A stretch of DNA of 64,000 bases, taken from contig NZ_JBBPBZ010000002.1 in the NCBI RefSeq assembly GCF_038070105.1, positions 1,046,501 through 1,110,500 of the forward strand. The letters are read 5' to 3'. Each line of letters starts with the position of its first letter. Within the stretch, counting starts at the first letter, position 1. The position numbers and the translations under genes were made by a program. Below, in pieces: positions 9,206-16,890 of this stretch. A model generated the notes under the pieces. That model was not told where the DNA came from. It searched no databases and saw only the letters and a list, made by a program, of their open reading frames with translations. Source of the DNA: Methylocystis sp. IM3. GTDB taxonomy: Bacteria; Pseudomonadota; Alphaproteobacteria; Rhizobiales; Beijerinckiaceae.

Positions 9206-9607
9206 CTAGGCGATCGAAACGCCTAGGCCAAGCTGCAGCTGGCCGCCGTCAGTGAGCTTGACGATCAAGCCGGTTTCCGAGAGCGTCACAGAAGCAACCT
9301 TGCCTGTCACCGAGCCATCGGCAGCGGTGACTGTGCGCCCGATAAGGGCGGCTCCCTGAGAGAACGAACCCTGCTGGTTCAACGCAGCGAGGAGGTCGTT
9401 GGTTCGGACCGCCTGCTCCAGCGAGGAAAACGTCGCAAGTTGAGTGACGGTCTGCGTCGGATCGACCGGCTTGGTGGGATCCTGGTTCTTGAGCTCAGTC
9501 ACGAGTAACTGAAGATAGGTATTGTAATCGCCGGACGCTTTGGTAGCGGCCTTGTTGAGCGTAGAGCCTGTCGCGGCCGTTGCAGATTGGACGGGGGAGA
9601 TGGTCAT
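9206..9607 (-). CDS. flgD: Flagellar hook capping protein FlgD
   Basis: 133 residues, the short rhizobial form. The conserved capping segment YLQLLVTELKNQDPTKPVDP (about 31-50), followed by QTVTQLATFSSLEQ, identifies it. FlgD sits at the tip of the growing hook and guides FlgE assembly. It lies between flbT and fliQ with a gap of 11 bases upstream, the standard rhizobial order. Confidence 0.93.
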   Translation of the reverse strand: MTISPVQSATAATGSTLNKAATKASGDYNTYLQLLVTELKNQDPTKPVDPTQTVTQLATFSSLEQAVRTNDLLAALNQQGSFSQGAALIGRTVTAADGSVTGKVASVTLSETGLIVKLTDGGQLQLGLGVSIA

Positions 9608-9618
9608 TGATCGCTCCT

Positions 9619-10029
9619 TCAGGCAACCTCGCGTGCCGCGTCGGTTTCGACCAGCGCAAGAAGTTCTGCTTCGAGTGGGAAGAGGGACCGTACGACTTTC
9701 AAAGCGTCGAACATCCTCTTGTCTTCGATATTGCGCACAGCGGCGCGCAAGCCCTCCATGATGCGCGGGTCGAGCGGTTCGCTGCTGAGCGACACGAACA
9801 TTTCACGGCAAAGTTGAAGCGGAGCTTCGCAATCGTTGGGCGACATCAGCATAGCCTGGATGATGAAGTAGAGGCGTTTGAGGGGCGTGTTGGCGCTGTC
9901 TGCCTGCATCACATGATTTTCAAGGAGGAACGTCACGTCATTGAGGAGCTCCAGGCAGACCTTTCGATCGACTTTGAGAACTGCGCCATTGATGAAGATT
10001 CGTTCGCCGCGGCGGAGAGAAATGTTCAT
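9619..10029 (-). CDS. flbT: Flagellin synthesis regulator FlbT
   Basis: 136 residues. FlbT binds flagellin mRNA and controls its stability or translation in alphaproteobacteria. The family N-terminus MNISLRRGERIFINGAV and the central LENHVMQADSANTPLKRLYF (about 37-56) are intact. The gene follows flaF by one base, and the two act as a pair. Its place beyond the interrupted flgL means its expression may suffer from polarity in the element-bearing state. Confidence 0.93.
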   Translation of the reverse strand: MNISLRRGERIFINGAVLKVDRKVCLELLNDVTFLLENHVMQADSANTPLKRLYFIIQAMLMSPNDCEAPLQLCREMFVSLSSEPLDPRIMEGLRAAVRNIEDKRMFDALKVVRSLFPLEAELLALVETDAAREVA

Positions 10030-10030
10030 G

Positions 10031-10378
10031 TCAGGCCAGCCCGTCGGCGATCAGCTTGTTGATGTCGATGAGACCGTCGAAATTCGCCGACTGGCCACGA
10101 TCTATCAGGTCGCTTTCCTTTCGTACCCATATTCCGATCGAGATGAGGGAGGCGCGAAGCTCCTCTGGGAGCCCGTTTTCCTCATTGGAGAGATCCGCGA
10201 TGAAGATCGACCAAAGTCGGCGCACGAAGTCGGTCGCCTCGAAAGCTTCGGGCGTGAGCGGTCCCCGGGACTTCGCAATGGCGAGTTTGGAGACGGCTCT
10301 CTCAAGCGCATCTTTTTCACGAGCCCTGCAAATATTCGAGGAGTCGCTTGCGATTTCTGCGTAGCGTTGATGATACAT
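10031..10378 (-). CDS. flaF: Flagellin biosynthesis regulator FlaF
   Basis: 115 residues. It begins MYHQRYAEIASDSSNICRAR, a typical FlaF N-terminus, and contains FVRRLWSIFIADLSNEENGL (about 52-71). FlaF is required for flagellin synthesis and works opposite FlbT. The ATG 10378 was chosen over an in-frame GTG 15 bases earlier because homologous sequence starts at MYHQ. It starts 12 bases after the flgL stop. Confidence 0.9.
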   Translation of the reverse strand: MYHQRYAEIASDSSNICRAREKDALERAVSKLAIAKSRGPLTPEAFEATDFVRRLWSIFIADLSNEENGLPEELRASLISIGIWVRKESDLIDRGQSANFDGLIDINKLIADGLA

Positions 10379-10389
10379 CCGGCGCGATC

Positions 10390-11346
10390 TCACAGATATT
10401 TGGTCAGGCTGAGCTGGCTGATCCTGGCGGTGAGGGTGTAGGCGGTTTCAATGCGCGTCATTAATTCATTGACTCTCGCGCCGGCTTCCGTGGGGTCGAT
10501 CGATTCGAGCTCACTCAATTGAGTGTCCAAACCATCTTTCTGGATAGACATGACGTCGCTTGCGTTTTTCACCGAGTTCTGCATGACGCCGACGCGGGCC
10601 TGGATGTTTGTCAGCATGCCGACGCCGATGTCCAGCGTGTCCATCGCCGCCTTCAAAAGAACAGCGTAGGAGTCCCTATTCAATCGCTCGGCGCCGAGAT
10701 CGGTCAACATGGCGTATGCAGATGCAATCTTCGGTAGGGCTGGCTCATTCGCGCTCACTGAGGCGTCCATGGTCACCGAGAGGCTGACCTGGGCGCGCAG
10801 CACGCTGTCCGAAGCGCTCGACCAGTCGCTCTTCCAGCCTGCATCTGAAAAGAGCTGTGCAAAGGCGCCTGTAAGAAATCCCTGCATCTGAGTCGGCGAG
10901 ATCGATGAGACCGCGGAATTGGACTGCGTGAAGCCGAAAGCCGTCTCATATGCCGCGTCCAGGGCAAGTTTGTTCGGTTGGCTGGGCTTGGCGAAATAAT
11001 CGGCGATCGGCTCCTGCATGATGCTAATTCCACCAAAGAGAAATCCATCTGCATTCGAGCTGTTGAGTTTGGCCATCAATGTCGCGAGGGCTTGGTCGGC
11101 TTGCTTGATGATCGCTGTCGGCTCACCGCCGTCGGTTTGCGCCGACATCAAAGTCGCGCGCATGTTTTGCGCGTCGGCGCGCAGGGCGGAAAGTGCGACC
11201 TGGGTCGTGTCGAGGCGTGTTGCGACGACCTGGTTGGAGGCGAGTGTCGCATCAATCGTGTCGCGAAGGCCTGCGACCGAGAAACACTGGCTGGCGCGCA
11301 CGCCCAACGCCGTGCCGAGATCGGCGATAGAGACATCCTTCGGCAT
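10390..11346 (-). pseudogene. flgL: flgL, 3-prime part (codons about 44-350)
   Basis: Hook-filament junction protein FlgL without its N-terminus. Flagellar sequence begins at the ADLG codons in the attachment repeat (11314-11326) and continues as TALGVRASQCFSVAGL to the normal C-terminus ARISQLSLTKYL. Upstream codons MPKDVSI belong to the inserted element and offer an accidental ATG with no good ribosome site. The missing 43 residues include the terminal D0 helix that flagellin-type axial proteins need to polymerise, so any product should not assemble. The remaining 307 codons have no stops or frameshifts, which suggests a recent insertion or one that still excises. The other part is at 25620-25748. 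Confidence 0.9.
11314..11326. repeat. Attachment repeat, left end (attL core)
   Basis: GCCGAGATCGGCG, repeated exactly and in direct orientation at 25620-25632. Within it GCCGA and TCGGC form a short inverted repeat with a 2-base centre, as tyrosine-recombinase core sites do. On the minus strand it encodes Ala-Asp-Leu-Gly of FlgL in the same frame at both ends. Confidence 0.88.
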
Positions 11347-11448
11347 TTGAGGGCATCCGCGACAGCCTCACAAAACCTTGCAAATCATAGATGGAAGCGA
11401 TAGCGCCTCTCCTTCTTCGTCCTTGCTCATTCTCCCCAATGCGCCTAA

Positions 11449-11473
11449 AAACTGTGGGGGAAACTGTGGGGGA
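11449..11473. repeat. Integrase arm-site-like repeats, left
   Basis: AAACTGTGGGGGA occurs twice here (11449-11461 and 11461-11473, sharing one base) just before the integrase start and once more at 25546-25558 near the right end. In a circular form all three copies would flank the core, the layout expected of arm-type integrase sites. The repeats are exact; the role is inferred. Confidence 0.6.
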
Positions 11474-11478
11474 TTTGC

Positions 11479-12729
11479 GTGGCCAAGCAGCTCAAAGAGA
11501 AGCTCAGCGACCGCAAGGTTAGGACCGCCGGGCCGGGCCGACACGGGGACGGTAAGGGGCTTTGGCTCAACGTCTCGCCCACCGGCTCGCGCACCTGGGA
11601 ATTTCGCTTCCAGATCGCCAACCGCAGCCGCACGATGTTTCTGGGGAACCTCGATAGCGTGTCCCTTGCTCAGGCGCGAGACATTGCAGAAGACGCGCGC
11701 CGCCTAGTGAAGCGCAAGATCGACCCCATTGAGCAGCGCAAGGCAGAGCAGGCCGCACAGATCGCGGTCAATGCCAGAGAGAAAGGTGCGCCGACGTTTG
11801 GAGAAGCGGCCGTAGAATTCATCCAGCGCCGCCGAGATGGCTGGAGTCAAGGCAGCCTTAGAGAATGGGTCCGGACCATCCGCGACTATTGCCAGCCCAT
11901 AGCCGACAAGCCGACAAACAAGATCGACGCGGCCGATATCTACGCAATCCTAGACCCGCTGTGGCATTCGAAGAACGAGACCGCAATCCGGCTGCGTCAT
12001 CGCATCGAGAAAATCCTGAGCGCGGCGCGATAAAGCGACAGCCGCAATCATTTCTTTGACGCCAATTGGGTCAATCCTGCCCGCTGGCGCGACCATCTCG
12101 CGAACCATTACGGCCCGCCTCCAAAAGGCGAGCAGAAACGCCACCCGGCCATGCCCTATGAGGAAATATCGGCCTTTATCCAGCGGCTACGCGAGCGGGA
12201 TTCAGTCCTTTCGCTCTGTCAGGAATTCTTGATCCTGACATGCGTGCGCACGGAGGAGGGCAGGGGGGCCAGGTGGGAGGAATTCGACATCGCCGGCCGG
12301 CTGTGGACGATCCCTGCCGCCCGCATGAAGGATAAAAGCAGATCGCACCGCGTCCCGCTCTGTGATCGGGCCTTGGCGATCCTGGAGGAGATGCGCGCCC
12401 GCAGCGACGGCAGACCGTTCGTCTTCGCCGGCGTCGCGCCAGGAATGCCCGTGGGCGCATCGAGCCTGCGTTGGCAGCTCAGGTATATGGCCGTCACCAA
12501 CGCCTCGCCCCATGGCTTCCGGAGCAGCTTCAAGGTGTGGGCCACCGAGGTTGCCCGCATCCAGGATGACGTGTCCGAAGCTTGCCTGGCCCACCAGGTC
12601 GGAACCGCCGTTCAACGAGCCTACCAGCGATCGGACATGCTCGACCGCCGGCGAGAGGCCCTCGACGCCTGGGCCGCATATCTCGACCGGACGCCAGGAG
12701 AGAACGTCATCCCCATGCGCAGGGCGTAG
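11479..12729 (+). pseudogene. int: P4-type tyrosine integrase, split by in-frame TAA
   Basis: Site-specific recombinase that would insert and excise the element. From GTG 11479 the frame runs 184 codons to TAA at 12031-12033, then stays open in the same frame to 12729 (416 codons in all). Before the stop lie the N-terminal DUF4102-type arm-binding domain (KLSDRKVRTAGPG, DGKGLWLNVS) and the core-binding start (RIEKILSAAR). After it come WVNPARWRDHL and the catalytic domain: arginine in TCVRTEEGRGARW, lysine after ARMKDKSRS, HGFR, LAHQVG and the nucleophile region AYQRSDML. All expected catalytic residues are present, so one substitution separates it from an intact enzyme. A second ATG at 12151 has no clear ribosome site. 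Readthrough, a two-part enzyme or a sequencing error remain possible. Confidence 0.9.
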
Positions 12730-12782
12730 CAAGCACACACACCATCACAGGACACACAACAAACAACGCAGCAACAGCCCTA

Positions 12783-12928
12783 CTGCCAAAGCTGCCAAAA
12801 GTCGTCTCGACGGAGAAAAACACACACCGGCACTACTGTTAAAGCTGCCAGAAGCCTTCGTGTCTCCATCCGCAGGGCATGCAATTTTGAAAAGCACATA
12901 CCCGACGAGCTGCCAAAGCTGCCAAAAG
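12783..12928. repeat. Paired 19-bp repeats CTGCCAAAGCTGCCAAAAG
   Basis: Two exact copies of a 19-bp sequence, itself a near-tandem of CTGCCAAA, at 12783-12801 and 12910-12928. Similar TGCCAAAAG and TTTTGGCAGT words recur in the zinc-binding gene at 22937-23281. The stretch between integrase and secreted-protein gene has no coding frame that I trust, so these may be iterons, a regulatory array or the remnant of a gene like 22937. Confidence 0.55.
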
Positions 12929-13139
12929 GTAGCCTCCCAGCCACCGGATTAAGACGCTGCTTGAAGTGCGCTCGCGCCCTCGATCCGGCTGGCGGAAATG
13001 TCCGGCGGGCTTGCTTGCTCCCGTGAGGCACCACCTCTGCCACTCTCGCCCGTCCATCCACCCACGGACCCGCTGGAACAACAGCCAGCCAGGCGAGTTT
13101 CCGGCACGTTGGGGGAAAGGTTATTTCAATGCTTCTTCA

Positions 13140-13162
13140 CCCGGCCTTGTGCCGGGCTTTTT
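13140..13162 (+). terminator. Rho-independent terminator
   Basis: CCCGGC, 5-base loop, GCCGGG, then CTTTTT. It is the first of three terminators in 660 bases and closes anything transcribed rightward from the integrase end. Confidence 0.75.
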
Positions 13163-13213
13163 GATTGATGGGCAGCTAGTGGAACATCCGCTTGGTCGAT
13201 TGGTTCTACCGGC

Positions 13214-13278
13214 GCGACGCGTAGCCCCTGGCTTGTCCCGGAGCCACTCCCCAGTGTCCCTGGCGGGCTATGCGTCGC
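13214..13278 (+). ncRNA. Long imperfect stem, candidate structured RNA
   Basis: GCGACGCGTAGCCC (13214-13227) pairs with GGGCTATGCGTCGC (13265-13278): 14 bp with one G-T pair. The enclosed 37 bases can fold further (CTGG/CCAG around GGAG/CTCC). It stands between terminators at 13140 and 13347, with no convincing protein frame, so the segment of about 13163-13372 may be a small-RNA gene. Alternatives are a replication origin or a packaging site. Structure is seen; function is unknown. Confidence 0.4.
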
Positions 13279-13346
13279 ACCCCCGGAACATTGTTTCCTG
13301 TCTGCGAGTTGCTCCCATATCCCCCTCCCAGGGGGCTCTTCTCCTT

Positions 13347-13372
13347 GGCCCGGCTCGCGTCGGGCCTTTTTT
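13347..13372 (+). terminator. Rho-independent terminator
   Basis: GGCCCG, 8-base loop, CGGGCC and six T residues. It lies 80 bases before the secreted-protein gene and ends the putative structured RNA segment. A CCCCCT/AGGGGG hairpin sits just upstream at 13321-13335. Confidence 0.8.
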
Positions 13373-13454
13373 GCGGAAGGCGAGCGCTTGGCGCGCAATG
13401 CGGAACAGAGGGGCTGCCGGCGGGTTTCCGCGCGGGGCGCATGGAGGATCGACC

Positions 13455-13694
13455 GTGTCCCGGAAGTGCCTGACGATCACCGCCGCTGCAGCGGTTTTGG
13501 CAACCAGCTTCTCCGTCTCGGCGCAGCCTGTCGATCAATGGTATATCGTGCAGGACCCACAAACGAAGCTGTGTGCCGTAGTTGACCAAAGGCCCATGAC
13601 TGAAGACCTGATTGTGGTCTCGCCACACGGCTATCCGAGCCGAGTTGACGCCGAGGCTGGCATGAAGACCGTGACCGTCTGCGAGACCCGCTGA
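13455..13694 (+). CDS. Small secreted protein (79 aa)
   Basis: Starts at GTG 13455, preceded by GGAGG at ideal spacing. Residues 1-23 form a signal peptide (LTITAAAAVLATSFSVSAQ, cleaved after SA). The mature part, YIVQDPQTKLCAVVDQRP then AGMKTVTVCETR, matches a small secreted family common in rhizobia that has a pair of cysteines and no known function. As cargo on the element it might act in the periplasm or outside the cell. Flanked by terminators on both sides, so it is its own transcription unit. Confidence 0.75.
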   Translation: MSRKCLTITAAAAVLATSFSVSAQPVDQWYIVQDPQTKLCAVVDQRPMTEDLIVVSPHGYPSRVDAEAGMKTVTVCETR

Positions 13695-13770
13695 CGGAAC
13701 AACCTCCGGCCTTAGCGGGTTCTAGAGCAAACCAGCGTCAGCAACTGGTTCCTTCGTCTGTCAAAATCGA

Positions 13771-13796
13771 CCCGGCGCCCGTCGCCGGGTTTTTTT
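13771..13796 (+). terminator. Rho-independent terminator
   Basis: CCCGGCG, 5-base loop, CGCCGGG followed by seven T residues: a textbook terminator 77 bases after the secreted-protein stop. Confidence 0.92.
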
Positions 13797-13806
13797 GGGT
13801 CTGCAT

Positions 13807-13833
13807 AAATAGGTCAGCAATGTTGACCTATTT
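13807..13833. promoter_or_regulatory. Perfect 10-bp inverted repeat, operator candidate
   Basis: AAATAGGTCA, 7-base spacer, TGACCTATTT. It lies directly before the TerS-like gene at the head of the late-looking operon, so it is a strong candidate operator. The element's own XRE or AlpA-like protein, or a helper-phage regulator, could bind it. The palindrome is exact; the binding partner is unknown. Confidence 0.6.
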
Positions 13834-13839
13834 CTGATT

Positions 13840-14583
13840 GTGCGCTTACTCTGCGGCCATGCTTACGCGCGCGTCGCAATAGACCGGAGCGACAATCCCT
13901 TGGCCGACACCGCCGACACGACGCAGAAGGCCCACTCGAACCGCCTGGCGCGCCTCGGGCATCACCTGTCCGCTGCGAAGCGAAAGCCCATCGTCGAGTT
14001 AAACGCTAAGGTGAAGCTTCTTATCGAATACATGGCGACGGGCTGTCCGCATCCGTGGGTGAGCCAGATCACCCGCGCCAGCCCGACCGAGTTGGAGCCC
14101 GACCGCCGCCGGCCGCTGGAGCCTGGCGAGCCGATGAAGCTGGACGAGGCGGCCGACCTGCTGCGCATCCGTCGCCGGCGCGCTCGCGAAATCATGCAGA
14201 GCCCCGCCGCGCAAAAGGAGCTCGCCCGTCAGCTCCAGGGATTACGCTCTGGCATGAAGGCCCGCGCCATGGCCGTCTTGGGCGCGATCCTGGAGGACGA
14301 GGGCGACGGTTCGGCGGCGACGAAGAATGTCCGCGTGAAATGCGCGAACGCGATCCTTGGCGAGGAACAGCGCAACGGCGGGGTCACCGTGAACGTCAAC
14401 AACGGCCCGGTTCTACAGGCGGGCATCGTCGTAAGACTTCCCAACAGCGTCGCCAGCCCCCCGCTCGAACGCAACGAGCCAGGCCAATCGCGCATTGAGA
14501 CAGACCGGTTTTCGACACAACGCGCGCTCCCCGTCATCGACGCAACTCCGATCCACGCCGACGCCGACGAGGGCGAGCAATGA
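13840..14583 (+). CDS. TerS-like DNA-binding protein
   Basis: Up to 247 residues. The middle (LNAKVKLLIEYMATGCPHPW, about 55-74, then LDEAADLLRIRRRRAREIMQ) looks like the paired helix-turn-helix region of small terminase subunits. It is followed by a helical segment and a C-terminal stretch with ILGEEQRNGGVTVNVNNGP, a pattern seen in phage TerS-like proteins. TerS recognises the packaging site. The call is tentative since no TerL is beside it. Start uncertain: GTG 13840 has no ribosome site and abuts the palindrome; TTG 13903 has GGAG upstream. First gene of a coupled run to 16890. Confidence 0.5.
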   Translation: MRLLCGHAYARVAIDRSDNPLADTADTTQKAHSNRLARLGHHLSAAKRKPIVELNAKVKLLIEYMATGCPHPWVSQITRASPTELEPDRRRPLEPGEPMKLDEAADLLRIRRRRAREIMQSPAAQKELARQLQGLRSGMKARAMAVLGAILEDEGDGSAATKNVRVKCANAILGEEQRNGGVTVNVNNGPVLQAGIVVRLPNSVASPPLERNEPGQSRIETDRFSTQRALPVIDATPIHADADEGEQ

Positions 14584-14675
14584 CGGCCATTCAGTTTCTC
14601 GTCTATCTCACAGTTAGCGTCGCCATGCGCATCGAGCGCGCGATTGCTTTGCTGACGGAGCGCGACAGCCAATGA
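14580..14675 (+). CDS. Very small membrane protein (31 aa)
   Basis: MTAIQFLVYLTVSVAMRIER opens a 31-residue frame with one hydrophobic helix and a charged tail. Its ATG overlaps the previous stop and its TGA overlaps the next ATG (ATGA at both ends), which strongly supports real, coupled translation. Function unknown. Confidence 0.6.
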   Translation: MTAIQFLVYLTVSVAMRIERAIALLTERDSQ

Positions 14676-14893
14676 CAGATCACCCGCGCTTCTTCGCCCA
14701 GGAACTTGCCGCCGACGCCGAGCGGGATTTCGGCGCGCTCGAACGCCGCAAGGCGGAAGTGGACACCCGCTTGGCGAAACTCAGCGCCGCAGATCAGCAG
14801 CAGTTCCGCGAGGAATTGACGAGGCTCTTGAAGCGCAATCAGATCGCGGGGGCGAAGCCATCGTTCCGCCGCTCGTGGAGCAACGGGAAGTAG
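14672..14893 (+). CDS. Hypothetical protein (73 aa)
   Basis: Soluble, charged and helical (FFAQELAADAERDFGALERR), ending in a basic tail KPSFRRSWSNGK. No family recognised. Coupled by ATGA to the 31-residue ORF upstream, 9 bases before the next gene. Confidence 0.6.
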   Translation: MTDHPRFFAQELAADAERDFGALERRKAEVDTRLAKLSAADQQQFREELTRLLKRNQIAGAKPSFRRSWSNGK

Positions 14894-14902
14894 GAGAACG
14901 CA

Positions 14903-15088
14903 ATGAAAAGCCCAACGCAAAAAATTCTGGCCAACAAGCCAACGCCTTACACCGTCACGCGCGGAAAGACCGGCGCGCTGCTCGATAAAACTTCGACCGT
15001 TGGAAACATGCCGGCGCGGGCGCCCAGCCCCCAGGCGCTCAAGGAAATCCGCGACGGCCGGAATTTCGCTCCGAATAAAGGCGCATGA
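14903..15088 (+). CDS. Hypothetical protein (61 aa)
   Basis: Small basic protein, low in predicted secondary structure (MKSPTQKILANKPTPYTVTR), with no family recognised. TAGGAGAA stands before its ATG. Ends in an ATGA overlap with the following gene. Confidence 0.6.
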   Translation: MKSPTQKILANKPTPYTVTRGKTGALLDKTSTVGNMPARAPSPQALKEIRDGRNFAPNKGA

Positions 15089-15402
15089 ACATGGCCGTCA
15101 TCGACGCAACACTCCGCTCGCCGGCCGGCTTCCTAGACGCGATCGAGGCCAAAGCCGACCGGCTCGGTTTCGATCACGTCACGCTGCTACAGCGCGCCGG
15201 CGTCACCGCCGAGGAATATGCCGCCCTGGACGCCGCTCTTTCCGCCGCAGATGGTGAGACCTGGCGCCGACTTGCGAACGCTGTGAAAAGCCAGCCGGCG
15301 CTCTGCGATCAGACAAGCCAGGTTCTCGAAGCCCCGGACGGTCGCGCGACGGCAGATAGTTATGGCGGCCATTGGCAATCACACCATGGCGACATTGGCT
15401 GA
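15085..15402 (+). CDS. Hypothetical protein (105 aa)
   Basis: Mostly helical at first (FLDAIEAKADRLGFDHVTLL, then AGVTAEEYAALDAAL); the last 35 residues look disordered. The N-terminal part might be a small helix-turn-helix, but no motif is convincing. Overlaps the previous gene (ATGA) and the next (TGATG). Confidence 0.55.
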   Translation: MNMAVIDATLRSPAGFLDAIEAKADRLGFDHVTLLQRAGVTAEEYAALDAALSAADGETWRRLANAVKSQPALCDQTSQVLEAPDGRATADSYGGHWQSHHGDIG

Positions 15403-15602
15403 TGACCGACGACGACGCGCCCAAGCAGATCGACACGCCCGCCAGCTCGTGGGCGCCGTGCGAGCGCGTTGTCCCGCTGCATTCGGTTCCGCCCCCAACC
15501 GCTGATGAAATCTGGCGACGGCATCTTGAGGACAATCTTCGTCGCCGCGACGAGAAACCAAAACCGCCGCCGAGGGCGCGCGGCATCCAACGAAGAGTTT
15601 GA
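15402..15602 (+). CDS. Hypothetical protein (66 aa)
   Basis: Starts on the A of the preceding TGA. Contains DEIWRRHLEDNLRRRDEKPK (about 38-57) and a proline/arginine-rich end. Highly charged, no family recognised. Confidence 0.5.
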   Translation: MTDDDAPKQIDTPASSWAPCERVVPLHSVPPPTADEIWRRHLEDNLRRRDEKPKPPPRARGIQRRV

Positions 15603-15615
15603 ACGGAGAAGAAAC

Positions 15616-15930
15616 ATGGCTGGCGAACGCGGATTTCTGCAAACTGCATTTGGAGAGACGAAGGTTTTTGCATCGACAAATTCTCCGCTCGGCATTCTTC
15701 GCGCGATCCAGAAGACGGCGGAATATCACGGCTCGAAGCTTAACGAGAGTGACATTGCCGCGCTCGAAGAGCAGTTCGCGCACATCGACGAAAAGCTCTT
15801 TCGGCGCGTGCTGAACTCGATCGAGTTTCTTCCATTGCAGCTCTTGCTTATCGAGGCAATGGAACGCGTTCCGACCGGCAGCACCATGCAGCCGCGCGAT
15901 GTTGGAACCCAGTTCGGTAACGCGGCGTAA
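15616..15930 (+). CDS. Hypothetical phage-type protein (104 aa)
   Basis: GGAGAAGAAAC before the ATG marks the start. The protein begins MAGERGFLQTAFGETKVFAS and continues with a helical stretch (LGILRAIQKTAEYHGSKLNE). The order in this operon, just ahead of an internal-virion-like gene, suggests a structural or assembly role; the sequence alone does not show it. Confidence 0.6.
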   Translation: MAGERGFLQTAFGETKVFASTNSPLGILRAIQKTAEYHGSKLNESDIAALEEQFAHIDEKLFRRVLNSIEFLPLQLLLIEAMERVPTGSTMQPRDVGTQFGNAA

Positions 15931-15946
15931 TGACGAGGGCGGCGCG

Positions 15947-16357
15947 ATGCGGGTTTTACTTATCACCATTGATCCGCCGCGCGCCGGCATCGCGGACTTG
16001 CACGCGGTGTTGCTGTGCCATCCGAGCATTCTCGATTGCATGAGCGAGCAGGTTTACACCTACATCGCGAAGACGGAGGACAGCATGTCGGCAGACGAGC
16101 TTGGCGACTTGATCGCTGTAACGCTCCCCTCCGTTCCGTTCATCGTGGCGATGCTTCACCCGCAACGCTTCGCCGGATATTTCTCGCACGCGATGCGGCA
16201 ATGGCTGGAGGCTCCCCCGCCGCCCCTCCGGCACGAGGGACACCAGCCAGACCTTGCGTCGATCGGCCGGCTCCCGCCTACCGACATCCTCGAATACAGC
16301 GCGCAGCAGGCTCGCCTTGCCGCGCTCATCGCCGCGCCCGTTGAAGGGGAGGGCTGA
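15947..16357 (+). CDS. Hypothetical protein (136 aa)
   Basis: No family recognised. Mixed alpha/beta N-terminus (MRVLLITIDPPRAGIADLHA), a central LIAVTLPSVPFIVAMLHPQR, and an acidic end. The start at ATG 15947 is preferred over a TTG 48 bases upstream that would overlap the preceding gene. It sits two bases before the next gene. Confidence 0.6.
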   Translation: MRVLLITIDPPRAGIADLHAVLLCHPSILDCMSEQVYTYIAKTEDSMSADELGDLIAVTLPSVPFIVAMLHPQRFAGYFSHAMRQWLEAPPPPLRHEGHQPDLASIGRLPPTDILEYSAQQARLAALIAAPVEGEG

Positions 16358-16359
16358 AC

Positions 16360-16890
16360 ATGGGCATCGCGACCGCCTTATCACTCGGCGCCACGGGGCT
16401 CGCTGCATTCGGCTCCTACGAGCAGCGCCGTACCGCCGCATCGAACATGCGCCAGCAGGGCAAAGACACGGCAATCTCGCGCTTCTATGACAGCCAGCAA
16501 GCCGCGCTCGCCGCTCAAGTTGGCGAGCTTCGCGCGACGCAGACCGGTCTTTACATGAGACGCCAGCAAGAAGGCGTTATGGCGAACATCGACGCTGTCA
16601 GCGCATTGAGCGGCGCGGCAGACGATAGCCCAAGCACATGGGCAGTTCGCAATCGTTACCAGAACCTGAGTGATGAGGCGCGCGTCAACGCGACAACCAA
16701 CATACGTCTCGATGCGCAAGCGAAGAGAAACGCCGCGATGTTGTATCAGCTCTCCGGCATGAGAGCGATGAGCTTGGCCGATCAGAACGCAAACAATCTG
16801 GAAATGAATGGGCTGTTGTCGGCGGGCGGCGGACTCTTAAAGGCGCTGAACGGGATGTTCGCGCAGCCCGATCCGTACGCGCGTTATTGA
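16360..16890 (+). CDS. Internal-virion-protein-like phage protein
   Basis: 176 residues, alanine- and glutamine-rich and helical. It opens with a hydrophobic glycine-rich segment (ATALSLGATGLAAFGSYEQR), and the middle has EARVNATTNIRLDAQAKRNA with an earlier SALSGAADDSPSTW. This 'small-residue turn, then DA/IR/NA/A heptads' layout is seen in podophage internal or ejection proteins. Similarity is by pattern only. It is the last gene of the operon begun by the TerS-like gene. On an element lacking capsid and tail genes it is notable. Confidence 0.5.
   Translation: MGIATALSLGATGLAAFGSYEQRRTAASNMRQQGKDTAISRFYDSQQAALAAQVGELRATQTGLYMRRQQEGVMANIDAVSALSGAADDSPSTWAVRNRYQNLSDEARVNATTNIRLDAQAKRNAAMLYQLSGMRAMSLADQNANNLEMNGLLSAGGGLLKALNGMFAQPDPYARY

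Noticed and set aside
11314..11326. tRNA gene as integration target
   Set aside because: No tRNA-like sequence flanks either repeat; the target is clearly the flgL coding sequence.
12966..13454. Upstream extension of the secreted protein frame (to 242 codons)
   Set aside because: It would cross two terminators and bury the signal peptide; GTG 13455 with GGAGG is the credible start.
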